DNA of 64,000 nt from Cyathus striatus (GCA_025738555.1 JAOVFP010000023.1:1550001-1614000); one strand, 5' to 3'; shown: positions 20,361-33,927, counted from the stretch's first letter. Numbers and translations: made by a program. The notes: generated by a model not told the origin, from the sequence alone.

Positions 20361-23162
20361 ATGCATGCCTCCCTCCTGGTCTATGTTCTTGCTCTAGGTT
20401 TCTCTGTAACTCTGGCCTCGAAACAGACTGCTGATAAAGATGCTCTCAACTTCCATCTTACCTCTTCAGGAAACGAGAACTACTTTTATAGGGACAACAT
20501 CACCTCAGCTCAAGTCCTTCTCACCAGTCCAGCTTCCAATGCGACACGACGACTGGTAGCAGCCCTTCCAGCTGGCAACAATGGTGCCCTTGTATACTTC
20601 CTTCCTGCCTCTACCAATTCTGGGGTGACTTCCGAAGATAAACTGGACATAACCCTTATAAATGGAACGCTGAAAAGTACTACTTCCCCCTTTCATAACG
20701 CTGGTATCCAAGCAGATATTCTCGTTACCGCCAATGCAACATTGGGCGTGACTATTGTCGGATCGGTAAGGGCTCTAAGAGGTAAGAGCCATTTACCAGG
20801 TCATATGTACTTCAAAGTACAATTATGAATATATATTTCTTTTGGATGTTAGATTACGTGGAAGGATCAGGAACGATGCACTCAATATTCAATTATACTC
20901 TTCTATCGCACTCATCCACAGAGGTTCGACTTCACAGGCAATACATAAACTCCACTGCAGTCAAGTTGCATGGCAGGATAAGAGGAAATGAATATAAGTC
21001 TGTAGACCTTGAGTTGTCTGTCCCAACAAACAGCGATGCGCGTTTCTATGTCGTTCCGAGCCCGAACCAATCCACTGCGGGCCCGCCTCCAAGGATCGAT
21101 ATTCTCGTCCATTCTGTCTCTACTCACGATAAACTTTCTAGGTCGATAGTCAGAGTAAAGGTGTTAACGAATGAAACATCTCTCACTGGATTATCTTCAT
21201 CAGAGTTCTTCCTTTTGCCTGACAGTGACACTGTAGGTAGCAATACAGCCCTGCAAAATGTACTTAAAGGACTGCAAGAAATCGGAGAGAATGCATCCGC
21301 AGCGAACCAGGTTTCGTTCTTGAGTTTTCAGGACAAGTTCACCGCTGGCGGGTGGAGGTTTTTAACCGTACGTTCAATTTGCGTTCAATCAACTTTTTCA
21401 GACCACGTAAGAATATGCCGAGTAGTATTTTGGAAGAGATACGATGATTGCCCTCCGGCTCCTTATGCCCCTTATGTCTCCCTCCGCAATAGAGTCCGCT
21501 TTAGGTGCAGTTATTGAGCGAGCGAATTCGACCGGGGCACTTTGTCACGAGGAAACTATTGGGGACTACGCATCATTCGTGAGTTGAAATTTGCTGGATT
21601 CAAAACGTGTATTGGGCTAATAACAAGGATAGGTTAATATGAACAATAACCATAGCGAGCTCGGCAATACTCCGTTCTACGATTATAAGGTGCCTGGATT
21701 CTCATCTACGCATTCTATCCCCTGCTCACCTAGACACAGATGATCGACACCGACCTCCTTCTTGTTCCCGCTCTAGCGCACTACCTCCTTGATCTCCCTC
21801 AAGGCGGCGGTCGCGCTCAGTCCTTCCTATCGAAGAATGCGTCATTACAGAATGGGACCTATAAGGACATTTTAAACAGGTGCTCTAACTCACTCACTTA
21901 TCAGTGCACCTAACGCTAACAAGGAATCCAGAATAGCAACATATACCACTGGTCGTGCCATCCCCTTTTCTCTCTCGCCCAACTTTTCCAACCTACTCTC
22001 CTTTCGCCCAGGAGAGCCGGTGGGTAATTGGAGAGACAGTAACGAAGGCAGTGGATATGGTCGTACGCCTTTCGACGTCAACGTTGCACTTGTATCGGCA
22101 AATCTGCGGGCGCTAGATCGTCTTGTGGCGGCGGGTTTTTTGGACAGAGCGGGTGGTGTACAGGACTTGGGGGGCGTAGCACAAGTATGGGAAGAACACG
22201 CGGAGAGCTTGTTTAGGGTGTCTGTGCCAGGGAATGTCGCTGAGCAAAGGCTAGAAGACTTTGTGCAACAGGTTGGGCTAGGCTCGATGCTACTGAATAG
22301 CACGAACACGACGAATAATGTGGAATTTTATGCATTGTCACTAAAAGATGACGGAAGTCCTGTAGAGGTAACAATTTCTGCATTGTACTAGAGAGATTGG
22401 CTGACAAGTGGTTTTTCAGGTCCTAAATTCGGACTTGAGTTTCCAGCTTATGTACGGCACGAACATATCCAGCTATTTCATGCAGCGGGTAGTAGACGCG
22501 CTAACCCCATATCCCCGAGGCAAGCTCTTAGTATTGCAGCAATATGAAGAGAGCGCTGATAGTTCCTGTCAAGGCTTGTTGACGAATATAGGAATGGTAG
22601 TAGCTAATCCAGCGTTTGACTCCAATAGAACAAATGACCACGTCTTGGACAGGACATCTTACCATGGCACCGTAGTCTGGTATGTCATATTTCTGTCCTG
22701 CCCAGACCTCACATTTGGTTGAAACCGGGTATAGGTCCTTCCAGCAAGCCCTGATGGCAGCAGGCCTCGCACGACAACTCGGCTTTTGTTCCAACGATAC
22801 GACAGCCATAGACACGAACCCAGTGGGCGGAGAAAGGCCGGTGTGGTGTGGTGATAGTGTTCTTATTGAGCAGCTCCAGGGTGCTCAGGCGAGACTTTGG
22901 GGGTCGATTAACGGAGCTCCCGATGGTGAGTGTTTCGCCTTCACAAATGCTGTATAATGGTTACAGAGACGAGGTTCAATGCACAGAGCGGTTTACGGAG
23001 GTGTGGTCTTACGTATTCAACAACGCGACAGGGGAATTTAGTGTGGCTGACTTGGCAAGTTTATCGCCTACCGGAACGGAGTCTGACGCGATACAGCTCT
23101 GGTCATATGGGTTTTTAGGGTTGGTAGATCCTACAAATGCAACTAGGCGGGGTAAAGTATAG
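20361..23162 (+). CDS. Secreted six-hairpin glycosidase-like protein
   Basis: A large extracellular protein of about 788 aa with the look of (alpha/alpha)6-barrel glycosidases of the debranching-enzyme type. Exons are 20361-20781, 20853-21367, 21426-21578, 21633-21689, 21740-21879, 21932-22367, 22420-22679, 22735-22925 and 22969-23162; the summed length is divisible by three. The N-terminus MHASLLVYVLALGFSVTLAS is a signal peptide. A beta-rich N-terminal part with many N-glycosylation sites comes first. The helical part starts at FTAGGWRFLT, spliced to YFGRDTMIALRLLMPLMSP, and continues with ALCHEETIGDYASF and VNMNNNHSELGNTPFYDYK. Then come FRPGEPVGNWRDSNEGSGYG (an acidic catalytic-type segment) and DRTSYHGTVVWSFQQALMAAG. 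GRDT and WRDS are the motifs I weigh most. The substrate cannot be read from sequence. Homologues I recall in agaricomycetes carry the same generic label. Confidence 0.82.
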
Positions 23163-26100
23163 CAAAGTCGTAGCGCTGAAAGCACGATGGGAATGGGTGA
23201 AGACATTAGGGGAAATAGCTCCACCTCTGCTGCTTCCTGAGAATAAACACAAAGTAAATATTTTCACACCGTGTCTCATTTTGCACGAAGTAATTGCCTT
23301 GTACCACCTAAATTTTCTTCTCGAATGACTGGTAAATGAATAAGGAGTCAACAATGCTCTTATACTACTCACTTTACGAAGCAGAAAATTATATCCTGAG
23401 TTGTCTATCAAACTTGTGTTCAACTTGTGTTTCGCTGTTTATTTCGGACGGTTATTACCTTTGGGAGTCCAGATTCGATCACCGAACAGATCTGCGCACT
23501 TCCTTCTTAAGTTTCAACTGAATTACACCAGCGACCAACCAGCGGCCTGAAGCCAGAAACTTCCCAGAAACCATCATCTTGCTGATTGCAGTAATTTTTC
23601 AACGTCGCAAGAGGCACGGAAATATCAATAAAGGGACTCCTCAGGCACGTTTGGAGGTCTGGGACGCTGCAATGATCTCGGAGAGGAGAGCGACCAGCGA
23701 GAGAATGGGACACTAGCCGATCACTAGAGTAGACGGGACCAGGGACATTCCATTGCGAACTACTCCATTATGAGAACAGCACGTTTACATTGTACAGTCT
23801 GGAGTATGCTGAACGACTTCATAATTCAGAAGGTCATGTAGCTGAGGCATTAACTACGTCATTCGACTGCCATTTGGATTCATCCTCGACATCTCTGGGC
23901 CCTTCCTGCACGAGACACGGTAGCTTATCAGCACAGGAACAATGCCCATCCTCCACTCACTTCGGGTCTTCGTCGTACAAAACGCCGTTCACGTTTCAAC
24001 ATGGGACTTTCCAAGCTGATACATCCAGCCGCCACCTCGTTTGCTGAGTGTATTATAACAATGAAATGCTACAAATTCCAGTACCCAAAACAAAATAGGA
24101 AGAAAACAATCCGCGAAGACGAGAGCAACGATGGCCTAACCCTTCCATTCCCATGGTAATGTGCTTCAGTCGTTACCTCTGTAATAATGAAGGCTGCAAT
24201 ACGGGAGCACAGTACCACAGGAAGAAAGGAGCTAGGCGATGCGCATAACTCTTCATCAAAGCTTCAGATGTGGTAGAAAAAAAGTTAAGTACTCCTTTCA
24301 CTATCGCCAGGCCCACGCCGTTCAGTAGTATCGTTATAAAGGCTGCTGACCTTATACTTCGGTTATTCTGGAAAGCGATACATCATCCGCAGCCTGGGTG
24401 CTGTTTGAGAATGGCCTCTAGGAAACAGGGTAAGGATATGGGCGCGTATCCATTGTCGACTTGGAGATTTCCCCAATGCTTCAGCTACCGCGCAACCACC
24501 CGAAGATACCTTTATTCGATTTTGTGATGTTCACCATTAGCAGCGACAGGGTTAGATCACATGCAAGTGTTTGTCATTTGTAGTCCCAGATGCGATTCTA
24601 ACCATCCACCATTTCCAGAGTGTTTTAGTTGCCAGCCGGATGCTTAGAGATTGCGCCACATACCTTCTACACCGCCCGACATTGGTGGCGATGGAGCATG
24701 CCAGGACATATTCTCGATTCGACTTGTTCGTTATCCTCCTCGAGCTTGGTGATCATCGACCCCATTATCGAACGCCGGATAAGGATCATAAACTAGGATA
24801 GATAGCCCCGATGCTGAATACAACACTTACCGCCCTGCGATGATGCGATGGAGGGATAGGATCCAAGATTCGCAATGTTCAACTTTTAGTGCGCCACATT
24901 TATAGGGTACAGGACGAAGAAAGATTTCGCACCCTGAGCTCCAATATACAGCCACGGGTGCTTGCCGGTATCATCATGGGACAACACAGATAATATCAGT
25001 ACTGCATGATTTATTTCCGGCCCCCGGTTCGAGGAAGGATGCAGAACAAGAAAAGAAGATGGCAGAAATTATGTATGTTGTAGTCGAGAACGAAGCAAAG
25101 CAATACCCAACACCATTCTTAACTTAGGTCGAAACTTAGCTTATGTCTTGGGCAAGCTTGGTCTTTCATACGTACAGCTTGCGAATAACCCCTACTAGCC
25201 TTACCCTTGAAAGCTGAGCTGTGACAAGCCTGGCAACCGTGTTATGTTCATCGATAGTAGGGAGTATCTTTACATCAGGGATATGTGTAGCGAGTAGTCG
25301 ACGACGACACAAGACCGGGGTCTTATAGTGGCCGAAAGGAAGTGGGTTGCTTCGCATGGAGCTCGTACTTATGGATTGTCCGGTACTGGTCAAAACTTGG
25401 CAGAAATTCTTGACATAACGTTCGAGCCCTACGGAGGCTATGGTTAGATTCTGATATCCCATGAATATCGTTCCTAGAAGCCTCCTAGAGTCTTACTTTG
25501 TTTCATTGTCCTGCGATTACGTGGCTCGGACCTACTTGTCATGCTATCCGGTGTTCAATATCGTTGATTATCGTTCGACCTTCCGCCACTTTTTTTCGAG
25601 AGCTGTAAGGATAAACAGTTTTTTGAGACATGCTTTCTCCGCACTCACCATCCTCGAACTTCCAGCCTAACTCATCCTTCAAACTTCTCGCAAGAAGTAG
25701 CACTTTCATGCAAAACGAAGCGTGTGTCATACACCGCCAACCATTCATTTTATTACCCTTCGCGGTGAAGATGTCCTAACACTCATCTCAAACTCATCTA
25801 CACTCATGCGGACTAGCTTACATGCATCGGTACAACTTCACCCCTTGCTGGGTCCACCTTACTCCGGAGGAGTAACAATGCACGAACACACATCACTTAC
25901 GAGTTTTTGACCAATCACAACGAAGAACTGATACAAATAGCTTATGAAGATTTAGTTCGTTCCTCGACTGCCTTCGACTTTTTCCTGGTTTTTAAGCTTC
26001 AGGGGAATCCTTAAGGATACTTGTGGAGTTTGTCGGCAAAAAGGGATTATCTATCTTTCAGGTGTCCAGACTCTATAGACTTCCATAGGCCATTTAAAAC

Positions 26101-28054
26101 TTTTGTATCTCACCGAAATGACTCAAGACCGAACTTGGCTCGCCATACGAGTTTCCGATTTCGAGTTTCGACCATTACACTGACAGCTAAGTAAATGCAA
26201 AACCGTAGGCCATTTCTAAAAATACGACAATACATTGCTACTGAAGTCTGAGGCGGCTGTATGCGACGAGGAATGGCTAAATGCAGGACTTTGATTCCAC
26301 CAGATCCTTAGCTGACGCCCCCACCCAACCCCCACCGCCCCATTCAGGTTACCAGCAATTGTACTGCCTACGCTCTCTCTCCCTGCCAGGATTTGTTTTT
26401 CATGTATTCCAGGAGGATATGCTAGGTATTCGAAAGGCAACGGACCGGGTTGTAGGGCGTACATCTGCATATAGTTGCGTTATCGCGTGTGCGGCGTTTA
26501 CCTCCTCCGACCCCCGAAAGGCGCTAAACCAAATGATGTCATCGCATTTTTCTACGTATCAGACTTTGGGGAATTGTCCTATGTAGGGCTTCGCATCTCT
26601 AAGCTGTACGCATTAAAGTTACGAAGTAGGCCGATGTTTGCTGCCTTACGGCAGTTTACAGCCACGGCATTTGAAGTTTGGAAAATTTGATGCCCTTCTC
26701 TGACACTTCTTTCGTCAACCATGCGTGGATCAGCTGTCCGCTAAATCACAAGGAGCAAATGTTTTCATTGAAGTTGTATGGCAATATATTCCTATCTCTT
26801 AATGCTCGGATGAGACGTTTATACAGATAGACAAATCCAAAGCATGAAGTACAGGTTCTTTCATAATCAAGAATGCGGGTGCTTAGATATAATCCGAGCT
26901 CAGTATACCCATTCCATGTCTGCGTCCGAGCTCAAATGAGTTTATGAAACTTTGGTTCTTTCCTCAGACAGCTACTTAGTCTTGGCAGTTACAAAAGGAA
27001 TGAAATTCCGCGAAACTCCTCTTACGGTGATCTATCTATTCGCCAATGAATTAGGAAAGTGGTCATGGGTTATGCTTTATGCGGGGACTTTCCTTTTAAC
27101 TTGTAGGAATTGTGGCGGGTGGTAACAATTCCCTTAAAAACTTCCACGAAGATCGGTTGACAAACATCGAAATTTTCTACCTCGCAATCGAATAAAGAGG
27201 TATCGACGATCTACCCCACAATCTTTTGCATGTCCCTTCTTCCAGCCTGCATCCAAAGCCAGCAGTAGTTGGAAATCTTTCCTATGCCAATACGAGTGAG
27301 CTCGCGCAACTTTTCTTTCACGATACAAAACATACGGTATCGGTGGGACAACACTAATGAACTGTAGAATGGAGAGCAGGCGATGATAGCGATCTCATTA
27401 CGCAACTCCAAGATGCCCAGGTGAGTTGTATGTACCTGGGCCCGGATAGTCACTAGCGCTTCGCCCTGTTCAAACTTGACGCGTTCAAGAGAAGCATGTA
27501 GACAACACGTAGACGTTCTGTTGCAGAGCAGGGTTCGGTTTCAGCCATGAGAAATGGAGCTAATGCGATACAGCAAGATAGCTGTCCAGCGCATGTTTTT
27601 TTGGGAGGTTCACCAGGAGATGGGTCACGAGATAGGGTCGAGGTGATGTTGAAGTGGAAAATGGGGAGGTTCTTGGGAGGCTCCGATGCGGGTTCGGACT
27701 GGGACAAACGCAAGACAAACGGGCGGTGCTTGGTAGATGTGCTGGGGAGAAGAGAAGTAGGATAGTAGACTGGTAAACTGCTGTTCCCCCTGTATTGGTG
27801 ATACATATGTTTTGAAGTCTGACATGGCCATGTGCAGGTTCTATGTTTGATATCGCGTTGGATGACGCATTCTGGGGTGCAGTGCTGTAGCTTAGAGCTT
27901 ATCTCGAGCCGAATAGCCGGCATGACTCGCCGCAGCGCGACAGTCTCCCAAATACGGTCCAACACCCGACCAAAGCTGCAGCCAAACAAGCTACAACACA
28001 GTTGCCTAATATGACCCCGCTCCCCCGTCCAAGTACTCTCTCCACAGGACCACC
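23163..28054. other. Gene-poor region of 4.9 kb
   Basis: No convincing gene on either strand. Open frames of 60-180 codons are scattered with no recognisable family and no splice chains. It contains foldback copy C at 24125-24243. The largest frame (minus 27453-27989) lies in the likely promoter of the protease and looks like chance. Confidence 0.45.
24125..24243. repeat. Foldback (inverted) repeat, copy C
   Basis: The left arm is 24125-24169; its reverse complement reads GAAGCACATTACCATGGGAA then TGGAAGGGTTAGGCCATCG. The right arm (24203-24243) reads GAGCACAGTACCACAGGAAG then AAAGGAGCTAGGCGATGCGC. Each arm resembles the right arms of copies A and B. Because the left arm of C resembles the right arms of A and B in reverse orientation, the arms are copies of one sequence placed head to head. 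Confidence 0.65.
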
Positions 28055-29604
28055 ATGGCCAACACTATCGCCCGCTGGTCTCTCTTCGCTCTTTCCGCTT
28101 CCCTTGCATTCTCCTCCCCCCTCTCCACCCCCAACGACATTCCCCCCCGTTCCTCCCTAACCCTTGCTCCCCTTGTCGCAGAACACCATCCCCATGGCTC
28201 CGTGAACAACTCTTATATTGTCATGCTCAAGCATGATCTTCCTGAGCACCTCCGCCAGAACCACCTCAACTTCCTCCAACATGCGTCCGCAAATGTGGCC
28301 GGTGACGAGTTCACCGGTATCCAGCATGTATATGAGGGCCATATCTACGGATATGCTGGCAAATTCCACCCCAATGTCGTCGACCAGATACGCGCCATGC
28401 CAGAGGTCGCGTACGTGGAGAAGGATCAGATTGTCCGAACACAAGAAGTTCAGAAGGGAGCACCTTGGGTTAGTTCAACTTCCGGGATACTTAATTGTGT
28501 GAGAATACAACCGCTGACGCAATCCCTATCTGTAACCAGGGTCTTGCCCGGATAAGTCACCGGCCGAAACTTACCTTCAGCACTTTCACCAAGTATCTCT
28601 ATAACAATGACGGTGGTGAGGGTGTCGATGTCTATGTTATCGATACTGGTATCAACACTGCCCACACTGAATTTGGCGGCCGTGCTTCATGGGGAAAGAC
28701 TGTTCCCAACGATGCCGATGAGGACGGTAACGGTCACGGAACTCACTGTGCGGGTACCATTGCTTCTAACAAGTACGGTGTCGCCAAGAAGGCCAACGTC
28801 ATTGCCGTTAAGGTTCTCGGTTCGAATGGAAGTGGTACCATGGGCGACGTCATCGCAGGTGTCGTCTTCGCTGCAACAGCTGCCAAGAAGAAGGCCGATG
28901 CAGCCCTCGAGGAGTTCAAAGCGACTGGCAAGACAAAGCACAAGGGCTCCGTCGCCAACATGTCTCTCGGTGGTGGCAAGTCCCAAGGTCTTGATGACGC
29001 AGTGAACAGGGCTGTCACTGTCGGCCTTCACTTTGCAGTTGCAGCTGGCAATGACAACCGTGATGCATGCAGCTACTCTCCCGCTGCTGCTGAGAACGCC
29101 GTTACTGTCGGTGCTTCCACTCTCGCAGACGAACGTGCTTATTTCTCTAACCACGGCACCTGTGTTGACGTTTTCGCTCCCGGCTTGAACATTCTTTCAA
29201 CCTACATCGGCTCCAAGTCCGCTACTGCCACTCTTTCAGGCACATCTATGGCCTCTCCCCACACCGCCGGCTTGCTCGCATACCTCCTCTCCCTCTACCC
29301 ATCTGAGGAATTCGACCCCATCTTCGAGAAAGAGGACCTCATCTCGCTTACTTCCGACCGTGTCTTCACACACGTACCAGAATGGTACTCTATCTTCCGT
29401 AGTGCTCTCCCTGGATGGGCACAGACCTTCCTTCCAAGCTCCAAGTTGGTCGATGCCCTTGCTCCCGTTCCCAAGGAGCCTAAGACCCTCACTCCTTCTC
29501 AGCTCAAGAAGGCTTTGATTGCTTTGTCGAGCAAGGGCCTTTTGGCAGATTTACCGCCGAAGACCGTGAACCTTCTCATCTTCAACAACGCGACTTCGTA
29601 TTAA
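28055..29604 (+). CDS. Subtilisin-like serine protease, cerevisin/proteinase K type (S8)
   Basis: A secreted or vacuolar endopeptidase of about 492 aa from two exons, 28055-28468 and 28540-29604. The N-terminus MANTIARWSLFALSASLAFS is a signal peptide. An inhibitor-type propeptide (I9) follows: NNSYIVMLKHDLPEHL to MPEVAYVEKDQIV. The catalytic triad is Asp in VYVIDTGIN, His in NGHGTHCAGTIAS and Ser in LSGTSMASPHTAGLLAY. The oxyanion-hole Asn is in VAAGNDNRDACSYSP. After the Ser box there is an insertion of about 55 residues before LTPSQLKKALIALSSKG, which I recall as common in basidiomycete cerevisin homologues. The C-terminus is NLLIFNNATSY. It most resembles vacuolar protease B-type enzymes, but extracellular export is equally possible. 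Confidence 0.94.
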
Positions 29605-30196
29605 ATTCTGGGGTGTGGGGTGTTTTCGGAGCATTTGCATTATAGGTAGAGGGTGGAGAGCATAATCTCGTTCGTTCTTGGATATCGCACATTCTATGAC
29701 CTGCGTTTCCTCCCGACTGCCGGTGTGGCTATGTGTTGGCTGTGTGCTTGCTTTTACATGTGTATATCTAGTTTCAATGTGTTTCGAATATAGTATCTAT
29801 TTGCATGGAATGATGTTAGTGCTGTGCGCGGCTTGTCGCGAGATGAGGCTGTGTTGCCAATTGATTCAATTGAGATGTAAGTACTAGAATGTACTTTGTG
29901 AAGTCTTAGCCAGTCCTAGGCGGCCTGTTTTCGAAGCTTGCAACCAACAGATCCGGTGTCCGATGTATCTAAGGTATCCAGCGTCCTTTGTTCATCAGCG
30001 CTCGACGTTCGTTACAATTATCGACATCATCTATCTATGATCATGGTCCATCATCTTCTTCCAGTGTACATTATCTAAACCTCACGGTCCAATACACATC
30101 GCGATAACATATTGACTATCCATCTATGATGTACTAGTTCGCTCTTCCAGTGACGATCACAATTAAATATCATAGACGTTCATACTGGGGTATAGT
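29605..30196. other. Intergenic between convergent genes
   Basis: About 0.6 kb between the stop codons of the protease (plus) and the FAD oxidase (minus). No gene seen; it should hold both 3' ends. Confidence 0.5.
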
Positions 30197-32540
30197 TCAT
30201 AAATAGCATGAGAAGCGGGAGGATGAGGGATTTGAGCCGACTAAGAAAAGAAATAATGAACTGTTGGTCTAAGTAGGAAGGAGGAAGGAGGACAGAACGT
30301 ACCGCAGTGCCAGCAGTCGAGGAGGTGATCTGGATCGTATTTCTGCTTAATGTTTAAAAGTTCAGGATAATGTTCTCCCCAGAACGCCTCTGTCCAACCG
30401 CGACGTCAGAATAGACGAGTAGAACAGAAAGAACAGACAGACCTTCATGATTAGGTTCATAGACATCCGCCTCGTTCAAATACGCCGCATCCGGCGTAAT
30501 CCTCCTCAAATTATCAATCGACCCACTTGCTGTATCGTAATGTCCCTTTTTCTCCTCCGCCGTGGCGTTCCAGTTCCATGGGCTGATAACAGTAATGTGG
30601 TATATGCTGTTTCGCCAGGCTTCTGTCACACTTGTTCGTCCATCGCCAGTGAAGGAGGCGGGGGCGGCGATGAGAATGATGAGCCCTGGCGTGGCGGCAT
30701 TTGCTGATATCATTGCTTCGACAAGGGCCGAACGGGATATGGGGGTGCTGAAGGAGGTTTTGGGGATTAGGCGAGAAGCAAGAGCGAGACTGGATCCTGT
30801 TGTCTGTAGGTCCAATGCCCATTAATCGGTATGCAAAGAAAAGGAAATATGAAAGACGTACGGCAACGAAGCTAGTCGAGAACACTTGGAAAAACGCATT
30901 CCACGAAGGAAACTCCGTAACGATCAACTTGGTGCCCACACCCTGAGCTTTCAACTTCTCTCCAAACGCGATCAGAGGAGCCATCGAACTTGCTGCGTCT
31001 TCCTTGCTAATTTTGGGGTTGATGTAGATGGCGACGTTGGCCATACCATAACCTCCCCAGCCTTCCTCGGCCCATTTGAGTCCGTTGTCGGTGATTACCG
31101 TCCAGAGCTCGCGGGTGAGAGTCGTATTGGATCCGGTGAATGTGAATATGACGGATTGGAGAGTTACTTGAGGCGATGCGAGGATGGAAGCTTCGAGGAC
31201 GACGCCGAAGGTGCCTCCGCCTCCTATGCGAGTATGTCGTGATTAGAGAGGGTCCGAACTTTAAAAGACAGTGGGAAATAGTACCTCCTCGGAGAGCGAA
31301 GAATAGATCTTCATTTTGGCAGGCGTTTGCAATTCTGAGCTTACCATCAGGTGTGACAACCTTGTACTGTAGCTACAGATTGCAAATGTCAAGACATTGA
31401 TATAACCGAGATATCGACACGTAACTTACCACACGATCCACACCAAGACCCATCGTATTAGAAAGCGCACCGTGTCCACCTCCTTGAAGCCAGCCACCCA
31501 CGGACCCAACGGAGCGGTCGCTTCCACCCACGAGGGTAATGTTATTCTTATCTGCAAATGCGTATGCGTCCAACCATTGGATTCCAGCCTATCATCAAGT
31601 TACAGGTTTTGAGGACACCTTAATATCAACAAAGTGTGGAACAATACTCACACCCATGGTTACTGCGGGACTGGCCTTTGAGCATCGATGTGGGATGAAG
31701 AGCGGATCATATGTCATCTGTTTTATTTTCGTTTGTCAGGTCAATCAATGAAATTTTTATGAAGATGGCATGTACGTTTTTCAGATTGTGTGTCTGAGAA
31801 AGGGAGACTAGTTAGAGGATTGCAGTAGATGGAAAAATGTTGGCGTTCTACATACCCAAAGAGCCAGAGAACCAGGAGCGCTGCTACGTCCCTTGTAATC
31901 ATGCTGCGCAAGGAACCGCGTTAGGGAGAAATGGTCGAGTAAGGATGCAAGAACGTACACCAGTGTTTTTAATAACCAGAGGAACATTGTACTTCTTCGT
32001 AAACACGAAAGCGGCGGCGACGTCTTGCGCCGTGCGAACATCAATCTATATTTATGTTCATTTCATCCTGCTGCTGACGTCTTGAGATATGAAAACACTC
32101 ACGAAGTAACTTGGTATGCTTCCAAGTTTACATTGAGCTGGAGGACGCGTCGGAACCTCATTAGTAGGCTGAAGATAGTCGAGCAAGCACTGTTCCCCTG
32201 TTTTCTGACAAGTCTCCCATTGTGTCTGAATATATCCTCCCGGTTGATCGGCCCGCACCACTAATTAGGATAAGTATATTTAATGAAAAGTACGACAGTT
32301 TGTTCATCTTATCGAACGATACTCACCCTCGTCAACATACGTCTCCTGAATCGACTTGCAGGTACTAGAGGTGAAGTCTTCTGTGAAACATGGTTTTGCG
32401 AGTGGAGTACCTTGGAATAAGCGACCACCAACTTGTTTCTTCAACGAGCTCCAGTCCGGGGTAGGTGGAATGGTAATTTGGTCACTGCTCTTCGCTATAG
32501 CACCTATGAATAAGGTGCTCAGTAGTATAAAGGAATTCAT
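30197..32540 (-). CDS. FAD-linked oxidoreductase, berberine-bridge-enzyme type
   Basis: A secreted flavoprotein oxidase of the FAD_binding_4 plus BBE family, spliced from about ten exons on the minus strand. It starts at 32540 with signal peptide MNSFILLSTLFIGAIAKS. Next come QWETCQKTGEQCLLDYLQPT and VPLVIKNTG spliced to HDYKGRSSAPGSLALW; the His of GHDYKGRS is the usual covalent FAD attachment site. Then TLVGGSDRSVGSVGGWLQGG, GHGALSNTMGLGVDRV and NEDLFFALRGGGGTFGVVLE. The C-terminal BBE segment is YLNEADVYEPN with AFWGEHYPELLNIKQKYDPD and LLDCWHC, ending SCYL. The Cys used for a second FAD bond in bicovalent relatives seems absent (SDRS in its place), so I infer a single covalent link. Typical substrates are carbohydrates or alcohols; this one is unknown. 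Confidence 0.9.
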
Positions 32541-32596
32541 GAAGTGTGGTAAGAAAGAGACGAGGTTAATAACAGAACAGAACAGCATCCCATTTC

Positions 32597-32604
32597 CTTT
32601 TATA
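32597..32604 (-). promoter_or_regulatory. TATA box of the FAD oxidase gene
   Basis: On the minus strand TATAAAAG lies about 57-64 bp upstream of the ATG at 32540, a normal distance for a fungal TATA promoter. Confidence 0.6.
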
Positions 32605-33921
32605 CGTCGGCTACTCGGTTCATTCAAGAATCAAGAAACGAGCGCCTATTGGTACCCGTCACTGTCGCGAAGCGTTCTCTTGGCAGGCAGATCATTTCAA
32701 TGTGGACGACGATGTGATTTAAGACTGACAATCTGGTTGCGACGCACAAACCCCGTTGGCAATCAGCAGATACTTGAAGAACAGGGATGTCCAAGACGAC
32801 GCTGTAATAGCTGGAATCGAATCGCGTATATACGGTCGAAGTTTCACAATAAACTGTGCCCGTAGTATATCCGTTGGTGATCCGGAATCGCAACACTGAC
32901 TTGTGCAAACATAGCTAGCGGGGTTCAATTTCCGAGATAAATACCCAACGTTTAACGAACCCAAGGAAGCAGACGAGGGTCCCAGCGTGCTTGGGGGTGG
33001 CTTCTGGTCAACCGGTCACCTATGTAGACTAGCGATCACGATTAGATGTTTACACCCCCAAGACCTCGGAGAATGAGTCAGTAACCTGGTGATTTGTGTT
33101 TAGACATGGGAGGCTGGACTGCGCTTCAGACAATGTTACTATGTTAGAACATAGAACAGCTTCATCCACCGGGAGATACGGAAGCTTGGTTTGATTTGAT
33201 CCAAGGTTTGATTTGGATCAAGTGGGTGCAAATATCAAATGATAACCATCTCCTAATTTACAGTCTTACACAGCTGCGGGTAAAACTTAGCAGTTACTAG
33301 AGGTCTGTTGGATAGTAGAACACAACCTAGTAAGGACCTACTGCGCGAGTTTGGGATGCTCATGGACCCAAGTAGACTGTGTGGCGGTACGACTGTTCGA
33401 CATGAGCAAAAAAAAGTGGCGAAGATCGACGCTTTAAGCCTGTAAGGTGCCTCGTAAGGTACGGAGCAAGTTGGACAGTAAATGAACAACAATTGATAAT
33501 GACATCGTATGATAGCTTGTCTTTTAGGTGCATGTAGGTGAAATGCTCATGGCTGAGTGCGATCTGCAGAATACAGAGAGGTATTCTGGCAGATAGGTTA
33601 AACTGAACAGCGATGGTTCAACGTTTCAACGAGTAAGTTAGAAGAGTACGTAGCATAATCAAGTTGTGACATTGCCGATCTTTAGCTAAACGCGTGCTTA
33701 AGCGCAAGACTCAGTACTCGTACTCAGTACTCAAGCTCAAGATGGATGATCCATCCCAACGATAAACTTGATAGGGGATATCTCCTGCACAAAAGGAAGT
33801 TGCCAGATTTCAACTGAGTGATGCTGATGTGCGCGTAAGATAAGCCTAAGGCCTAAAATACAGCAGACAAAGATCCAGAACGTTGAATATTTGAATAATG
33901 AAAAACGAGAAAGTTGTGACT
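32605..33921. other. Intergenic, no gene seen
   Basis: About 1.3 kb with no recognisable gene. Near 33185-33225 there is a short internal repeat (TTTGATTTGATCC / TTTGATTTGGATC). Confidence 0.45.
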
Positions 33922-33927
33922 CGTGAG

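Noticed and set aside
27453..27989. 178-codon open frame on the minus strand
   Set aside because: It ends just upstream of the subtilisin start, has no recognisable family, no signal or domain pattern, and reads like promoter sequence.
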